The translations under genes were made by a program, and so were the position numbers. Shown piece by piece: positions 1 to 7,653 of a stretch of DNA of 64,000 bases. The notes under the pieces are model-generated. The model saw nothing but the letters and a program-made list of their open reading frames with translations, searched no databases and was not told where the DNA came from. This stretch comes from Accumulibacter appositus. Its GTDB lineage: Bacteria; Pseudomonadota; Gammaproteobacteria; Burkholderiales; Rhodocyclaceae. The DNA lies in NCBI RefSeq assembly GCF_035440685.1, contig NZ_DAORMW010000028.1. One strand, written 5' to 3'. The stretch's first letter is position 1. Each line of letters starts with the position of its first letter.

Positions 1-2
1 CC

Positions 3-1604
3 GGCTTCCTGCTCTTCATCCTGCTCACCTCGAACCCCTTCGAGCGCCTGCTGCCAGGCGCCGAAGAAGGGCGCGACCTGAATCCGCTATTGCAGGACCC
101 GGGCCTGATCATTCATCCACCGATGCTGTACATGGGCTACGTCGGTTTCTCCGTGGCTTTCGCCTTCGCCATCGCCGCCCTGCTTTCCGGCCAGCTCGAC
201 GCCGCCTGGGCACGCTGGTCACGGCCGTGGACCACCGCAGCGTGGATTTTCCTGACCCTGGGCATTGCCCTCGGCTCATGGTGGGCTTACTACGAACTCG
301 GCTGGGGCGGCTGGTGGTTCTGGGATCCGGTCGAGAACGCCTCGTTCATGCCCTGGCTGGTCGGTACGGCGCTCCTGCACTCGCTGGCAGTGACCGAAAA
401 ACGCGGCAGCTTCAAGAACTGGACGGTACTGCTGGCGATCTCGGCATTTTCACTGTCGCTGCTCGGCACCTTTCTGGTCCGCTCCGGCGTCCTGACCTCG
501 GTACATGCCTTCGCCACCGACCCCGGCCGCGGGGTCTTCATTCTCGCTTTCCTGGTGGTGGTCATCGGCGGCTCGCTGGCCCTGTTCGCCTGGCGGGCGC
601 CAAAGGTCGGTCTCGGCGGCCGTTTCGGTCTGCTCTCGCGGGAATCGCTGCTGCTCACCAACAATGTGCTGCTGGTCGTGGCCTGCGCTTCGGTGCTGCT
701 CGGTACGCTCTATCCGCTGCTCATCGATGCGCTCGGCGCCGGCAAGCTGTCGGTCGGCCCCCCCTACTTCGACGCCGTCTTCGTGCCACTGATGCTGCCG
801 GCGGCATTCCTGATGGGCGTCGCGCCGTTTGCGCGCTGGAAGCACGCCAGCGCCGGCGAGCTCGCGCGCACCCTGCGCTGGGCTTTTCTGGCCGCCGGGC
901 TGGTCGGTATCGCGGCACCTTTCCTGCACGGCGAGTGGAAGCCGCTGGTCGCGCTGAGCCTCCTGCTGGCCTGCTGGATCGTTTTCAGCTCCCTGCTGAG
1001 CATCGTCGAACGTGTCCAGTCGACCCGCGCCGGGCAGTCCTTCCTGAGCACGGCAAGCCGGCAACCACGCAGTTTCTTCGGCATGCATCTGGCACACATC
1101 GGGATCGCGGTCTTCATCGTCGGCGTGACCATGGTCAGCGCCTATGAGGAAGAGAAGGACGTCAAGATGGAACTCGGCGATAGCGTAAGCGTCGGTGGTT
1201 ACAGCTTCGTGTTCAACGGTGTGCACGAGAAGCAGGGACCGAACTATCGGGCCCTGGTCGGCAACATCGATCTGCGCCAGGACGAGCGGGTGATTCGCAA
1301 GATCTTCCCGGAGAAACGCTTCTATGTCGCCTCATCGATGCCGATGACCGAAGCGGCAATCGATAGCGGCTTCCTGCGCGACGTCTACGTCTCGCTTGGC
1401 GAACCGATCGACAAGGCCAGACCCGAAGCGGCGTGGGCCGTGCGCGTCTACTACAAGCCTTTCGTCGACTGGATCTGGGGCGGCTGCGTGCTGATGGCCC
1501 TGGGTGGGCTATTGGCGATGAGCGACCGCCGTTATCGGATCAAGGCCCGTGCCGCGGCCCCCAGCTCGGCGACGGTCGCCACGACGCTCGCGCAAACCAC
1601 CTGA
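3..1604 (+). CDS. ccmF: Cytochrome c-type biogenesis protein CcmF, 5' end outside window
   Basis: Haem lyase subunit of the system I cytochrome c maturation machinery in the inner membrane. With CcmH it ligates haem from CcmE to apocytochrome CXXCH cysteines. The frame is open from base 3, before any start codon, so the N-terminal part (roughly 130-150 residues by comparison with family length near 650) lies upstream of the window. The tryptophan-rich haem-handling WWD motif (GWGGWWFWDPVENASF) is at bases 300-350. Many hydrophobic helices and a C-terminal periplasmic domain followed by a last helix fit the family. It heads ccmF-ccmG-ccmH-ccmI here with a 9 bp gap to ccmG. Identification is very secure. 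Confidence 0.97.
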   Translation, partial: GFLLFILLTSNPFERLLPGAEEGRDLNPLLQDPGLIIHPPMLYMGYVGFSVAFAFAIAALLSGQLDAAWARWSRPWTTAAWIFLTLGIALGSWWAYYELGWGGWWFWDPVENASFMPWLVGTALLHSLAVTEKRGSFKNWTVLLAISAFSLSLLGTFLVRSGVLTSVHAFATDPGRGVFILAFLVVVIGGSLALFAWRAPKVGLGGRFGLLSRESLLLTNNVLLVVACASVLLGTLYPLLIDALGAGKLSVGPPYFDAVFVPLMLPAAFLMGVAPFARWKHASAGELARTLRWAFLAAGLVGIAAPFLHGEWKPLVALSLLLACWIVFSSLLSIVERVQSTRAGQSFLSTASRQPRSFFGMHLAHIGIAVFIVGVTMVSAYEEEKDVKMELGDSVSVGGYSFVFNGVHEKQGPNYRALVGNIDLRQDERVIRKIFPEKRFYVASSMPMTEAAIDSGFLRDVYVSLGEPIDKARPEAAWAVRVYYKPFVDWIWGGCVLMALGGLLAMSDRRYRIKARAAAPSSATVATTLAQTT

Positions 1605-1613
1605 GGACACGCC

Positions 1614-2198
1614 ATGAACCGGTTTCTCTGGCCGCTGATCGGCTTCGTCGTTCTCGTCGTCCTGCTCGGCGTCGGCTTGACCCTCAACCCTCGCGACGTG
1701 CCTTCGCCGCTGGTCGGCAAGCCGGCACCCGCCTTCTCGCTGCCGCGCCTGCACGCGCCGGAAGAACAGTTCTCGCCCCAGGACATGCTTGGCAAGGTCT
1801 GGCTGCTGAACGTCTGGGCTTCGTGGTGCGTCTCGTGCCGACAGGAACATCCACTGCTGGTCGAACTGGCGAAGCGGCACAGCGCACCCCTGGTCGGATT
1901 GAACTACAAGGAAGTCCGCGGCGACGGCGCGATCGACATGGACAAAGTGCCCGCCGACAAGGAAGAAGGCATGGCCATCGAGCGCGCCGGCGCCTGGCTC
2001 CGCCAACACGGCGACCCCTACACGCTCTCGGCGCTGGATATCGACGGCCGCGTCGGCATCGACTACGGCGTCTATGGTGTGCCCGAAACCTACGTCATCG
2101 ACAAGACGGGAATCATCCGCCTGAAACACACCGGGCCGATCACTCCCGACGCCCTGTCGAACTCGATTCTGCCGCTGATCGCGGAGCTCTCGAAATGA
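1614..2198 (+). CDS. ccmG: Thiol:disulfide interchange protein CcmG/DsbE
   Basis: Membrane-anchored periplasmic thioredoxin-like reductant that keeps apocytochrome c cysteines (and CcmH) reduced for haem ligation. The 194-residue product has one N-terminal anchor helix (about residues 5-23), the active site WCVSC at 71-75 and the cis-proline loop GVPETYVID near the C-terminus. Compared with typical CcmG (about 175-185 residues) it carries an extra segment of about 15-18 residues after the LNYKE strand (around residues 100-120, rich in D, K and E). Its stop codon overlaps the ccmH start in ATGA, so the two are probably translationally coupled. Confidence 0.96.
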   Translation: MNRFLWPLIGFVVLVVLLGVGLTLNPRDVPSPLVGKPAPAFSLPRLHAPEEQFSPQDMLGKVWLLNVWASWCVSCRQEHPLLVELAKRHSAPLVGLNYKEVRGDGAIDMDKVPADKEEGMAIERAGAWLRQHGDPYTLSALDIDGRVGIDYGVYGVPETYVIDKTGIIRLKHTGPITPDALSNSILPLIAELSK

Positions 2199-2680
2199 GA
2201 CAACTGATGATCGGGCTGCTGCTCGCGCTACTCGGCTGCAGTACGGGCGGCGTATCCGCTGGCGAAGCGCAGCCGCTCGCCGAGAACCCCGTGACCGAGA
2301 AACGCCTGCTCGAAATATCCACGGAGCTGCGTTGCCTGGTCTGTCAGAACGAATCGCTGGCCGGGTCACACGCCGAACTGGCCAACGACCTGCGCCGCGA
2401 AATCCGCACGCTGATCAATGACGGCAAGACAGACGACGAAATCATGGACTTCATGGTCAGCCGTTATGGCGATTTCGTCCGCTACCGGCCGCCCTTGAAG
2501 GGAACGACGCTCTTGCTGTGGTTTGGCCCGGGTGTGCTCTTCGTTGTTGGCCTCGCCGGACTGCTGCGTTACCTGCGCCGCCGTGACCGCACCATCACCG
2601 ACTCGCCGCTGAGTGCCGAAGAACACCGCCGGGCCGAGGCGCTGCTGCACGACAACGACTCCCGTCAAGGACGTTCATGA
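2195..2680 (+). CDS. ccmH: Cytochrome c maturation protein CcmH (thiol-reducing subunit)
   Basis: Thioredoxin-like helical-bundle protein that presents reduced apocytochrome thiols to CcmF. The start is chosen at the ATG overlapping the ccmG stop (ATGA), giving 161 residues; a longer upstream frame exists but runs inside ccmF/ccmG. A signal sequence with a lipobox-like LLGC (residues 12-15) precedes the periplasmic domain. The active-site LRCLVCQN has its cysteines at 47 and 50, followed by the conserved ESLAGSHAELANDLR segment. A C-terminal membrane helix (about 107-128) anchors it. Its stop overlaps the ccmI start in ATGA. It lacks the TPR extension of E. coli CcmH, which is the separate gene ccmI here. 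Confidence 0.96.
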   Translation: MRQLMIGLLLALLGCSTGGVSAGEAQPLAENPVTEKRLLEISTELRCLVCQNESLAGSHAELANDLRREIRTLINDGKTDDEIMDFMVSRYGDFVRYRPPLKGTTLLLWFGPGVLFVVGLAGLLRYLRRRDRTITDSPLSAEEHRRAEALLHDNDSRQGRS

Positions 2681-3891
2681 CCAGCTTCATACTCTTCGCG
2701 GCACTGCTTGTCATCGCCGTTGTCGCCCTTCTGTTGCCACCCTTGCTGCGTGCGCCGAGGCCCTCCGGAGGGGCTGACCAGCGCGAAGCCAACCTGGCCA
2801 TTTTTCGCGATCAGCTCGCGGAAATCGAGCGTGAGCGCGACAATGGATCACTGGCCGAAGCCGACTTCGAGCAGGCAAACAACGAGTTGCAGCGCCGTCT
2901 ACTCGAGGAAGTTCAGCCAGACGCGAGAGCGCAGCACGAAACCCGCCCTGGCCGCAAGACGGCCCTGGCCCTGCTCCTCGTCCTGCCGCTGGCCGCGGCG
3001 GGCGGCTACGCGCTACTGGGCAACCAGGCCGCCCTCGACCCACTGCAGCGACAAGCGCGGATCACGCCCCAGCAGATCGAGGGCATGGTCAACGGGCTGG
3101 TCGAGAAGCTCAAGGAGAACCCCGACGACAGCAAGGGCTGGCTGATGCTCGCACGATCCTACAAGGTTCTGGAACGTTTTCCGGAGGCAGCCGAGGCCTA
3201 TGGCCGGGCCGGCGCGCTGGTCGACGAGGATCCGGAACTGCTCGCCGATTATGCCGAGGTCCTCAGCCGCAGCCAGGGGGGCAAGCTGCAGGGAAAACCG
3301 ACCGAACTGGTCGAACGTGCGCTGAAGATCGACCCCAACGCACCGCAGGCCTTGCTGCTGGCAGGCGCAGCAGCCAGCGACCGACAGCAGTTCGCCCTTG
3401 CCGCCGACTACTGGGCACGCTTGTTGCCGCAATTCGAGCCTGGATCGGACGAGGCCAAGGCACTCGCTGCAGCTGTCGAACGGGCGCGCGAAATCGCCGC
3501 GCAGCCTGCGTCAGGCAAACCGGCCGACCAGGCCACCAATGCCAGCGACGGGGTAGTCAGCGGCGAAGTGACGCTGAGCGGCGAGGTCGCCGGCCAGGCC
3601 AGACCGGACGACGTGCTGTTCGTTTTTGCGCGCGCCGAAGAGGGGCCGCGCATGCCGCTCGCCGCAACGCGCGCACGGGTTGGTGACCTGCCGCTGCGCT
3701 TCCGCTTCGACGACTCGATGGCCCTCGCCGGCGGCAAGAAACTCTCGGATTTCGAGACCGTCAGCATCGAAGCGCGTGTCGCCAAGGCCGGCAAGGCGCA
3801 GAGTTCGAGCGGTGACCTGTTTGGCACGCTCAGCGGCGTCAAACCCGGCAGCCAGGGACTCCGCCTGCTGATCGACCAGGTGCAACCCTAA
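2677..3891 (+). CDS. ccmI: Cytochrome c maturation protein CcmI (TPR chaperone)
   Basis: Apocytochrome c chaperone of the CcmFHI haem lyase complex. The 404-residue protein starts with a membrane helix (residues 2-24), a charged cytoplasmic loop and a second helix (about 92-114). A tetratricopeptide region with KGWLMLARSYKVLERFPEAAEAYGRAG-type repeats (about 150-260) follows, and then a C-terminal beta-rich domain of about 110 residues. It overlaps ccmH by 4 bp. Membrane topology, TPR content and position as last gene of the ccm operon support the call. The stop is followed by a GC-rich hairpin at 3916-3933. Confidence 0.93.
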   Translation: MTSFILFAALLVIAVVALLLPPLLRAPRPSGGADQREANLAIFRDQLAEIERERDNGSLAEADFEQANNELQRRLLEEVQPDARAQHETRPGRKTALALLLVLPLAAAGGYALLGNQAALDPLQRQARITPQQIEGMVNGLVEKLKENPDDSKGWLMLARSYKVLERFPEAAEAYGRAGALVDEDPELLADYAEVLSRSQGGKLQGKPTELVERALKIDPNAPQALLLAGAAASDRQQFALAADYWARLLPQFEPGSDEAKALAAAVERAREIAAQPASGKPADQATNASDGVVSGEVTLSGEVAGQARPDDVLFVFARAEEGPRMPLAATRARVGDLPLRFRFDDSMALAGGKKLSDFETVSIEARVAKAGKAQSSSGDLFGTLSGVKPGSQGLRLLIDQVQP

Positions 3892-3915
3892 GCCTAGCAG
3901 CCGTCGCCACAGACC

Positions 3916-3933
3916 CCACCGGCCCGCCGGTGG
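3916..3933. terminator. Stem-loop downstream of ccmI
   Basis: Perfect 7 bp stem CCACCGG/CCGGTGG with a 4-base loop, 24 bp after the ccmI stop. There is no convincing T-run behind it, so it may end or stabilise the ccm transcript rather than act as a classical intrinsic terminator. Confidence 0.4.
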
Positions 3934-3950
3934 AGCGATTTCCCGGTTTG

Positions 3951-3964
3951 TTAACCTAGATCAA
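3951..3964. promoter_or_regulatory. Possible FNR/Anr-type site upstream of the cytochrome genes
   Basis: TTAACCTAGATCAA at 93 bp before the tetraheme cytochrome start has the 14-base architecture of an FNR box (consensus TTGAT-N4-ATCAA). The right half matches perfectly and the left half matches 3 of 5. A redox regulator site would fit an anaerobic-respiration cytochrome, but one perfect half-site can occur by chance. Confidence 0.3.
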
Positions 3965-4056
3965 ACCGTCTGCGCGCCGTCCTCCGCTAGACTCTCGGCA
4001 GCCTTGGCGCTGGCCAGAAGGCGTTTCGCAGATAAGTCTAAGGGGAGGGAAGTATC

Positions 4057-4662
4057 GTGTCAGATAACCGCTCAGGATTCTGGGCAACACTCAAACGTCC
4101 AAGCATCAAGTACTCACTACTGACGCTGCTATCGGTCGGCTTCGCCTCGGGCGTGTTCTTCTGGGGTGGTTTCAACACCGCCATGGAAGCGACCAACACC
4201 CTCGAGTTCTGCATCGGCTGTCACGAGATGAAGGACAACGTCTACCAGGAATATAAGAAGACCATTCACTACAGCAACCGTACCGGCGTGCGCGCTTATT
4301 GCTCGGATTGCCACGTTCCCAAGGACTGGACGCACAAGATGATCCGCAAGATCCAGGCCAGCCGCGAACTCTATGGTAAGGTCATGGGAACGATCGATAC
4401 GCCCGAGAAATTCGAAGCCAAGCGTCTCCAACTGGCAACCAGCGAGTGGGCACGCATGAAAGCCAGCGACTCACGCGAGTGCCGAAACTGCCATTCCTTC
4501 TCGGCAATGGACATCGAAAAGCAGAAGTCACGCGCCTCCAAGATGCATAAGATCGGTGTGGAAGACAAACAGACGTGCATCGATTGCCACAAGGGCATCG
4601 CCCACAGCAAGCCGAAGAACATGCCGGAAGACGAAGAAGACGACGAAGACGCCACCTTCTAG
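4057..4662 (+). CDS. Membrane-anchored tetraheme cytochrome c, NapC/NirT family
   Basis: Quinol-oxidising tetraheme cytochrome that passes electrons from the membrane pool to a periplasmic acceptor. The GTG start follows a strong purine-rich ribosome-binding site (4041-4050). The 201-residue product has one N-terminal membrane anchor (about 19-41) and four CXXCH haem sites at residues 52-56, 82-86, 142-146 and 174-178, with the family's GCHEMKD and DCHVPKD contexts. The tail is unusually acidic (EDEEDDED). The partner gene is not nrfA, napA or nirS but the EB_dh-type cytochrome at 4774, so the terminal acceptor is uncertain and the specific names napC or nirT are not assigned. Confidence 0.93.
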   Translation: MSDNRSGFWATLKRPSIKYSLLTLLSVGFASGVFFWGGFNTAMEATNTLEFCIGCHEMKDNVYQEYKKTIHYSNRTGVRAYCSDCHVPKDWTHKMIRKIQASRELYGKVMGTIDTPEKFEAKRLQLATSEWARMKASDSRECRNCHSFSAMDIEKQKSRASKMHKIGVEDKQTCIDCHKGIAHSKPKNMPEDEEDDEDATF

Positions 4663-4703
4663 TCGCAGCGAGCACAGCCAGCGAAAGCTGACCTCATCTG
4701 CGA

Positions 4704-4736
4704 GCAAGGCAGGCAGGAATCATCTGCCTGCCTTGC
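4704..4736. repeat. Long perfect inverted repeat between the two cytochrome genes
   Basis: A 13 bp perfect stem (GCAAGGCAGGCAG/CTGCCTGCCTTGC) with a 7-base loop, flanked by CTGC/GCAG that could extend it after a small mismatch. It lies 41 bp after the tetraheme cytochrome stop and 37 bp before the next start. No T-run follows. It most likely acts in the mRNA as an intercistronic stabiliser or processing site that sets unequal expression of the two genes; partial termination is the alternative. Confidence 0.7.
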
Positions 4737-4773
4737 GCAGTGATAACCGTATCAATCCTGAATGGAGTGTGAA

Positions 4774-5613
4774 ATGAAAAAAACGACCGTTTCCCTGGCC
4801 CTGTTCGGTGCCTTACTGGCCTTCGGTTCGCAGCTGGCACAGGCTGCAGCCCCTGACTGGAGCAAGGTTCCCAAACGCACCGTTCAGGTTTTCCACGCCG
4901 GCGTAACGCCGGTCGAGTGGGTAATGAAGAAGTCGGAGCACAGTGGTCGTACCGGCGTCAACAAAGGCGAAAGCTGTGTCGGTTGCCATGAAGAAAAGGG
5001 TAACCTCAACTTCGACATGAAGCGTCTGGCGAGCAAGGAACTCGAACCAAAGGGTGCACCGAAAACGATGAGCTTCCCGGTCACCATCCAGTCGGCGTAT
5101 GACAAGGAAAATGCCTATGTTCGTTTGACCTTCAAGGCACCGGCCGGCGCTTTCGACCCCGTTGACAAGGAAAATGAAGTCAAAGTGGCAATGATGTTCG
5201 CCAATGCCGACGTTCCCAAGGGCGATCAAGTGGGCTGCTGGGCGACCTGCCATGGCGACGCACGGACCATGCCGGGCGCTGACGACAAGAAGACCAAGTA
5301 CACCAAGAGCGGCGCCTACGAGTTGATGCAGTGGAAGAGCGCCGCGGGCGCCAAAGCCGTCGACGGCTCGGTGACCGATAAGCGCAACATGGAAGGCGGT
5401 ACCGCCAACGTGCAGGTTGAAGGCGGCAAGTCCGGCGACACCTACACGGTGACTTTCACCCGCAAGCTGTCGGGTGCGCTGGCCGAAGGCAAGGCCGTCC
5501 CGTTCGGCGTCGCCGTCCATGCCGACCATGCCACCGGTCGTTTCCATCATGTGTCGATGGGTTACACCATGGGCTTCGGTGTCGATGCCGACGTGAAGTC
5601 CGCCAAACAGTAA
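4774..5613 (+). CDS. Periplasmic cytochrome c with ethylbenzene-dehydrogenase-type haem domain (EB_dh-like)
   Basis: Exported electron-transfer protein, 279 residues. The start at 4774 is preferred over an ATG 12 bases upstream because GGAG at 4764-4767 is then correctly spaced. A Sec signal peptide (about 1-25, ending AQA/AAP) is followed by one canonical haem site CVGCH (68-72) and a CX3CH motif CWATCH (155-160). The region from about residue 100 to the end has beta-rich sequence and HHVSMGYTMGFG near the C-terminus, resembling the haem-binding domain of the gamma subunit of DMSO-reductase-family dehydrogenases. It follows the NapC/NirT-type gene and is probably its redox partner. The family call is from recalled pattern and the physiological role is unknown. 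Confidence 0.75.
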   Translation: MKKTTVSLALFGALLAFGSQLAQAAAPDWSKVPKRTVQVFHAGVTPVEWVMKKSEHSGRTGVNKGESCVGCHEEKGNLNFDMKRLASKELEPKGAPKTMSFPVTIQSAYDKENAYVRLTFKAPAGAFDPVDKENEVKVAMMFANADVPKGDQVGCWATCHGDARTMPGADDKKTKYTKSGAYELMQWKSAAGAKAVDGSVTDKRNMEGGTANVQVEGGKSGDTYTVTFTRKLSGALAEGKAVPFGVAVHADHATGRFHHVSMGYTMGFGVDADVKSAKQ

Positions 5614-5633
5614 GCGATCCACAGCGCGTACGT

Positions 5634-5662
5634 AAAGCAGGGCTACCGCCCTGCTTTTTTTT
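5634..5662 (+). terminator. Intrinsic terminator of the cytochrome operon
   Basis: Perfect 10 bp stem AAAGCAGGGC/GCCCTGCTTT with a TACC loop, running into eight T residues, 20 bp after the cytochrome stop. On the opposite strand the run of A before the stem could also serve pssA, which converges from the right. Confidence 0.93.
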
Positions 5663-5727
5663 CGTCGCGCCGTTCTTTGCGGCGCAGCTGTTCGGCTGCG
5701 CGGCGCCCTTACCGGCCGCGCGGTCGA

Positions 5728-7155
5728 TCAGAGGAGTTGGTTCACCAGGTGATCGGTACGCGTGCGCGCCAGGCGCTTGAGCAGGCGCTGGACCGGCGCC
5801 GGGTAGCTATCGACAGCGTCAAGCGTGCGGTGGTGATCGAGCCGCTGCGCGTGCGCCAGGATGCGCTCGAGCTCGGCTTCGTGCTGCGCGCGCAGGTAGT
5901 GCTGCGGGTCGTGGATCAGCAGCCCGTTCTCAAGATCGAGACGCCAAGCCCGAGGGTTGATGTTGCTGCCGGTGAGCAGCGCGTAATCGTCGTCGACCAG
6001 CAGACCCTTCAGGTGAAAGCTGTTCTTCTCGTGCCGCCAGAGGTAAAGGTCGAGAATGCCCTCGTCGACGGCCTTCTGGTGCGTCTTGCAGAAGCGACGC
6101 AGATTGGCCTCGTAAAGGTAGGGCAGCGCACCAATCGTCGTGAACGGCAGGTCCGTGGGAATGTAGTAGTCGTTGGCAGTCTTGTCGCCGACGATGATGC
6201 TCACCTGGCAGCGCTGCCGAATCTTCTCGTCGATCGCCCGCCGTACCGGGCGCGGCAGGTTGAAATAGGGTGTAAAGATGACCAGGCGTCGCTCGGCGCG
6301 CTCGATCAGCTGTAGCACCACTGCATTGAGCGGGTTGGCGCGCCCCAGGCCAAGCAGCGGCGTAACGCCGACCTGTCCCGCGCCGATCGGCGCCGAAGCA
6401 GCGGCAGAGGCGGCGGTGATGACATAGTTGCTTTCGGCAAGCGTTCGCCGCAAATTGGCAATCGCACGGCGCAACGACGAGGTCTTTGGTCTGGACGCGG
6501 TATCAAGCGCGCACACGGCTGGGTGCGGCTGCAGCACCTCCATCAGCAGTCCGGCAAGACTGTCGGCGACTTGGCGGCTGGCGATCAGATGATAGCGATC
6601 CAGCCGATAACGCTGGTGCCAATACAGGTAGATATCGTTGATGCTCCCACCGCTGTAAAGAACCTCGTCGTCAATGACGAACCCCTTCAGGTGCATCACC
6701 CCCATCAACTCGCGCTTTTGCACCGCTACGCCATAGATCGGCACGCCCGGGCCGAGACGGCCCGCCATTTCCGTGTACAGAGCGGCGTTGCCGGCGCTGC
6801 GTGCCTTGCCGATCAGACCCCGTTGGGCGCGGTGCCAATCGACGAAGACGGCGATCTGCAGCGCCGGCCGTGCCAGCTTGGCCGCATACAGGGCCTCAAG
6901 CACTTCCCGGCCCGCGTCATCATCCTGGAGATAGAGCGTGCTGATCAGAATTCGCCCGCGGGCCGCGGCGATCAGAGCCAGTAGCCTCTCGCGGAACTCT
7001 TCCGGGCCAGACAAAGTCACGATGCACTCCGTCGGCACGGGGATGCACGGCAAAGTGTCGAGCGCGCCTTCAGGCCTGTCCCGACGGCCGCGCAGACGTT
7101 GCAGTGCCGCGAGGAATACGGCGGTCCGGGAACGATATTCGAGAATTTTTTTCAC
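5728..7155 (-). CDS. pssA: CDP-diacylglycerol--serine O-phosphatidyltransferase, PLD-type PssA
   Basis: Makes phosphatidylserine from CDP-diacylglycerol and serine, the committed step to phosphatidylethanolamine, at the cytoplasmic membrane surface. The 475-residue protein matches the E. coli PssA (phospholipase D superfamily) pattern closely, with blocks such as VDWHRAQRG, YRLDRYHLI, TPYFNLP, VGDKTANDYYIP and NPRAWRLDLENG. Its two HxK catalytic motifs are HLKGFVIDD (155-157) and HLKGLLVDD (381-383). The start is a GTG without a Shine-Dalgarno sequence, and a TATAAT lies only 9 bases upstream (7164-7169), so the transcript may be leaderless or a later start may be used. It is the Gram-negative PLD-type enzyme, not the membrane-bound type. 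Confidence 0.95.
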   Translation of the reverse strand: MKKILEYRSRTAVFLAALQRLRGRRDRPEGALDTLPCIPVPTECIVTLSGPEEFRERLLALIAAARGRILISTLYLQDDDAGREVLEALYAAKLARPALQIAVFVDWHRAQRGLIGKARSAGNAALYTEMAGRLGPGVPIYGVAVQKRELMGVMHLKGFVIDDEVLYSGGSINDIYLYWHQRYRLDRYHLIASRQVADSLAGLLMEVLQPHPAVCALDTASRPKTSSLRRAIANLRRTLAESNYVITAASAAASAPIGAGQVGVTPLLGLGRANPLNAVVLQLIERAERRLVIFTPYFNLPRPVRRAIDEKIRQRCQVSIIVGDKTANDYYIPTDLPFTTIGALPYLYEANLRRFCKTHQKAVDEGILDLYLWRHEKNSFHLKGLLVDDDYALLTGSNINPRAWRLDLENGLLIHDPQHYLRAQHEAELERILAHAQRLDHHRTLDAVDSYPAPVQRLLKRLARTRTDHLVNQLL

Positions 7156-7163
7156 CGCCGGCG

Positions 7164-7169
7164 ATTATA
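7164..7169 (-). promoter_or_regulatory. -10-like element very close to the pssA start
   Basis: Perfect TATAAT on the minus strand, nine bases before the pssA GTG. No good -35 is visible. If used, transcription would begin almost at the start codon. Confidence 0.35.
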
Positions 7170-7252
7170 CGCGCAGGCCAGGCAGTAGCGCTTGCCCTGC
7201 CACGCGCCATGCGCGGCGCTCCTGATTGGGCTTTTAACGGTCATCACAGGGC

Positions 7253-7360
7253 GAGATACCCCGGATCATGAAAGTCATGACCGTTCCCCCGTCTTTCCCG
7301 GCCTTTCGCACGCCAGGGGAGAAAGGAGATGCGTGAGTCGCGTAGGCGACTTTCACATTA
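7253..7360 (-). repeat. Dispersed intergenic repeat, copy 1
   Basis: Read on the minus strand, this about 108 bp segment aligns end to end with 21520-21626. It begins TAATGTGAAAGTCGC, continues with GCGACTCACG, a TTCTCCCCT core and CGGTCATGACTTTCATGA, and ends TATCTC. Identity is about 80 percent by eye. The ends carry opposed TGAAAGTC and GACTTTCA, and TCATGACTTTCATGA is itself an inverted repeat. This is REP- or MITE-like architecture without coding capacity. This copy's central hairpin is more decayed than in copy 2. Confidence 0.85.
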
Positions 7361-7481
7361 GCGCGGAGCGGACTCGCAAGTTTCTCTTTCTGCGGCCGTC
7401 AGGCCGTCAACGTCGAACAGGGATCGCCACTGTCCTGCGCCATGCAGTACCAGGCGCTCGCCGAACAACGGAGAAAACAGT

Positions 7482-7640
7482 ATGCCGAGCGCAGTCGACA
7501 TCGTCGCGCAAACCGATCGCCTGCCATCGTTGCCGGCGGCCTATCTGGAAGTGAAGCGGGTAATCGACGACACCAACGGCTCGATCCGCCAATTGGCTGC
7601 CGCGATGAGCAGTGATGCGGCGATGGCGCGCTGCGCTGAG
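7482..7640 (+). pseudogene. 5' fragment of an HDOD-domain gene
   Basis: An ATG preceded by GGAG (about 7470) opens a frame whose first 50 or so residues look like the start of an HDOD signalling domain: a DRLPSLPAAYLEVKRVIDD segment, then IRQLAAAMSSDAAMAR. The similarity stops near 7634. The frame then runs antisense through the 3' end of the small membrane-protein gene and ends at 7727 with unrelated, low-complexity residues. HDOD domains are about 200 residues, so most of the gene is missing. A deletion joining two loci is the simplest explanation. The call rests on motif recognition only. Confidence 0.6.
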
Positions 7641-7653
7641 GAAGGCCCGTTGC

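Larger units (their letters stand above)
7156..7481. other. 326 bp region without an intact gene
   Basis: Between pssA (leftward) and the HDOD remnant (rightward). It holds the pssA -10-like element and one copy of the dispersed repeat (7253-7360). The rest includes the upstream region and ribosome-binding site (GGAG near 7470) of the broken HDOD gene. No RNA gene or other coding region was recognised. Confidence 0.6.

Noticed and set aside
227..1147. Long frame in another register inside ccmF
   Set aside because: Arg/Pro/His-rich translation without domains; shadow of ccmF, whose motifs are clear in its own frame.
1509..2369. 286-codon minus-strand frame across ccmF-ccmH
   Set aside because: Antisense to three recognised overlapping genes; no family features.
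5677..6315. 212-codon plus-strand frame inside pssA
   Set aside because: Antisense shadow of pssA; high GC gives long spurious frames.
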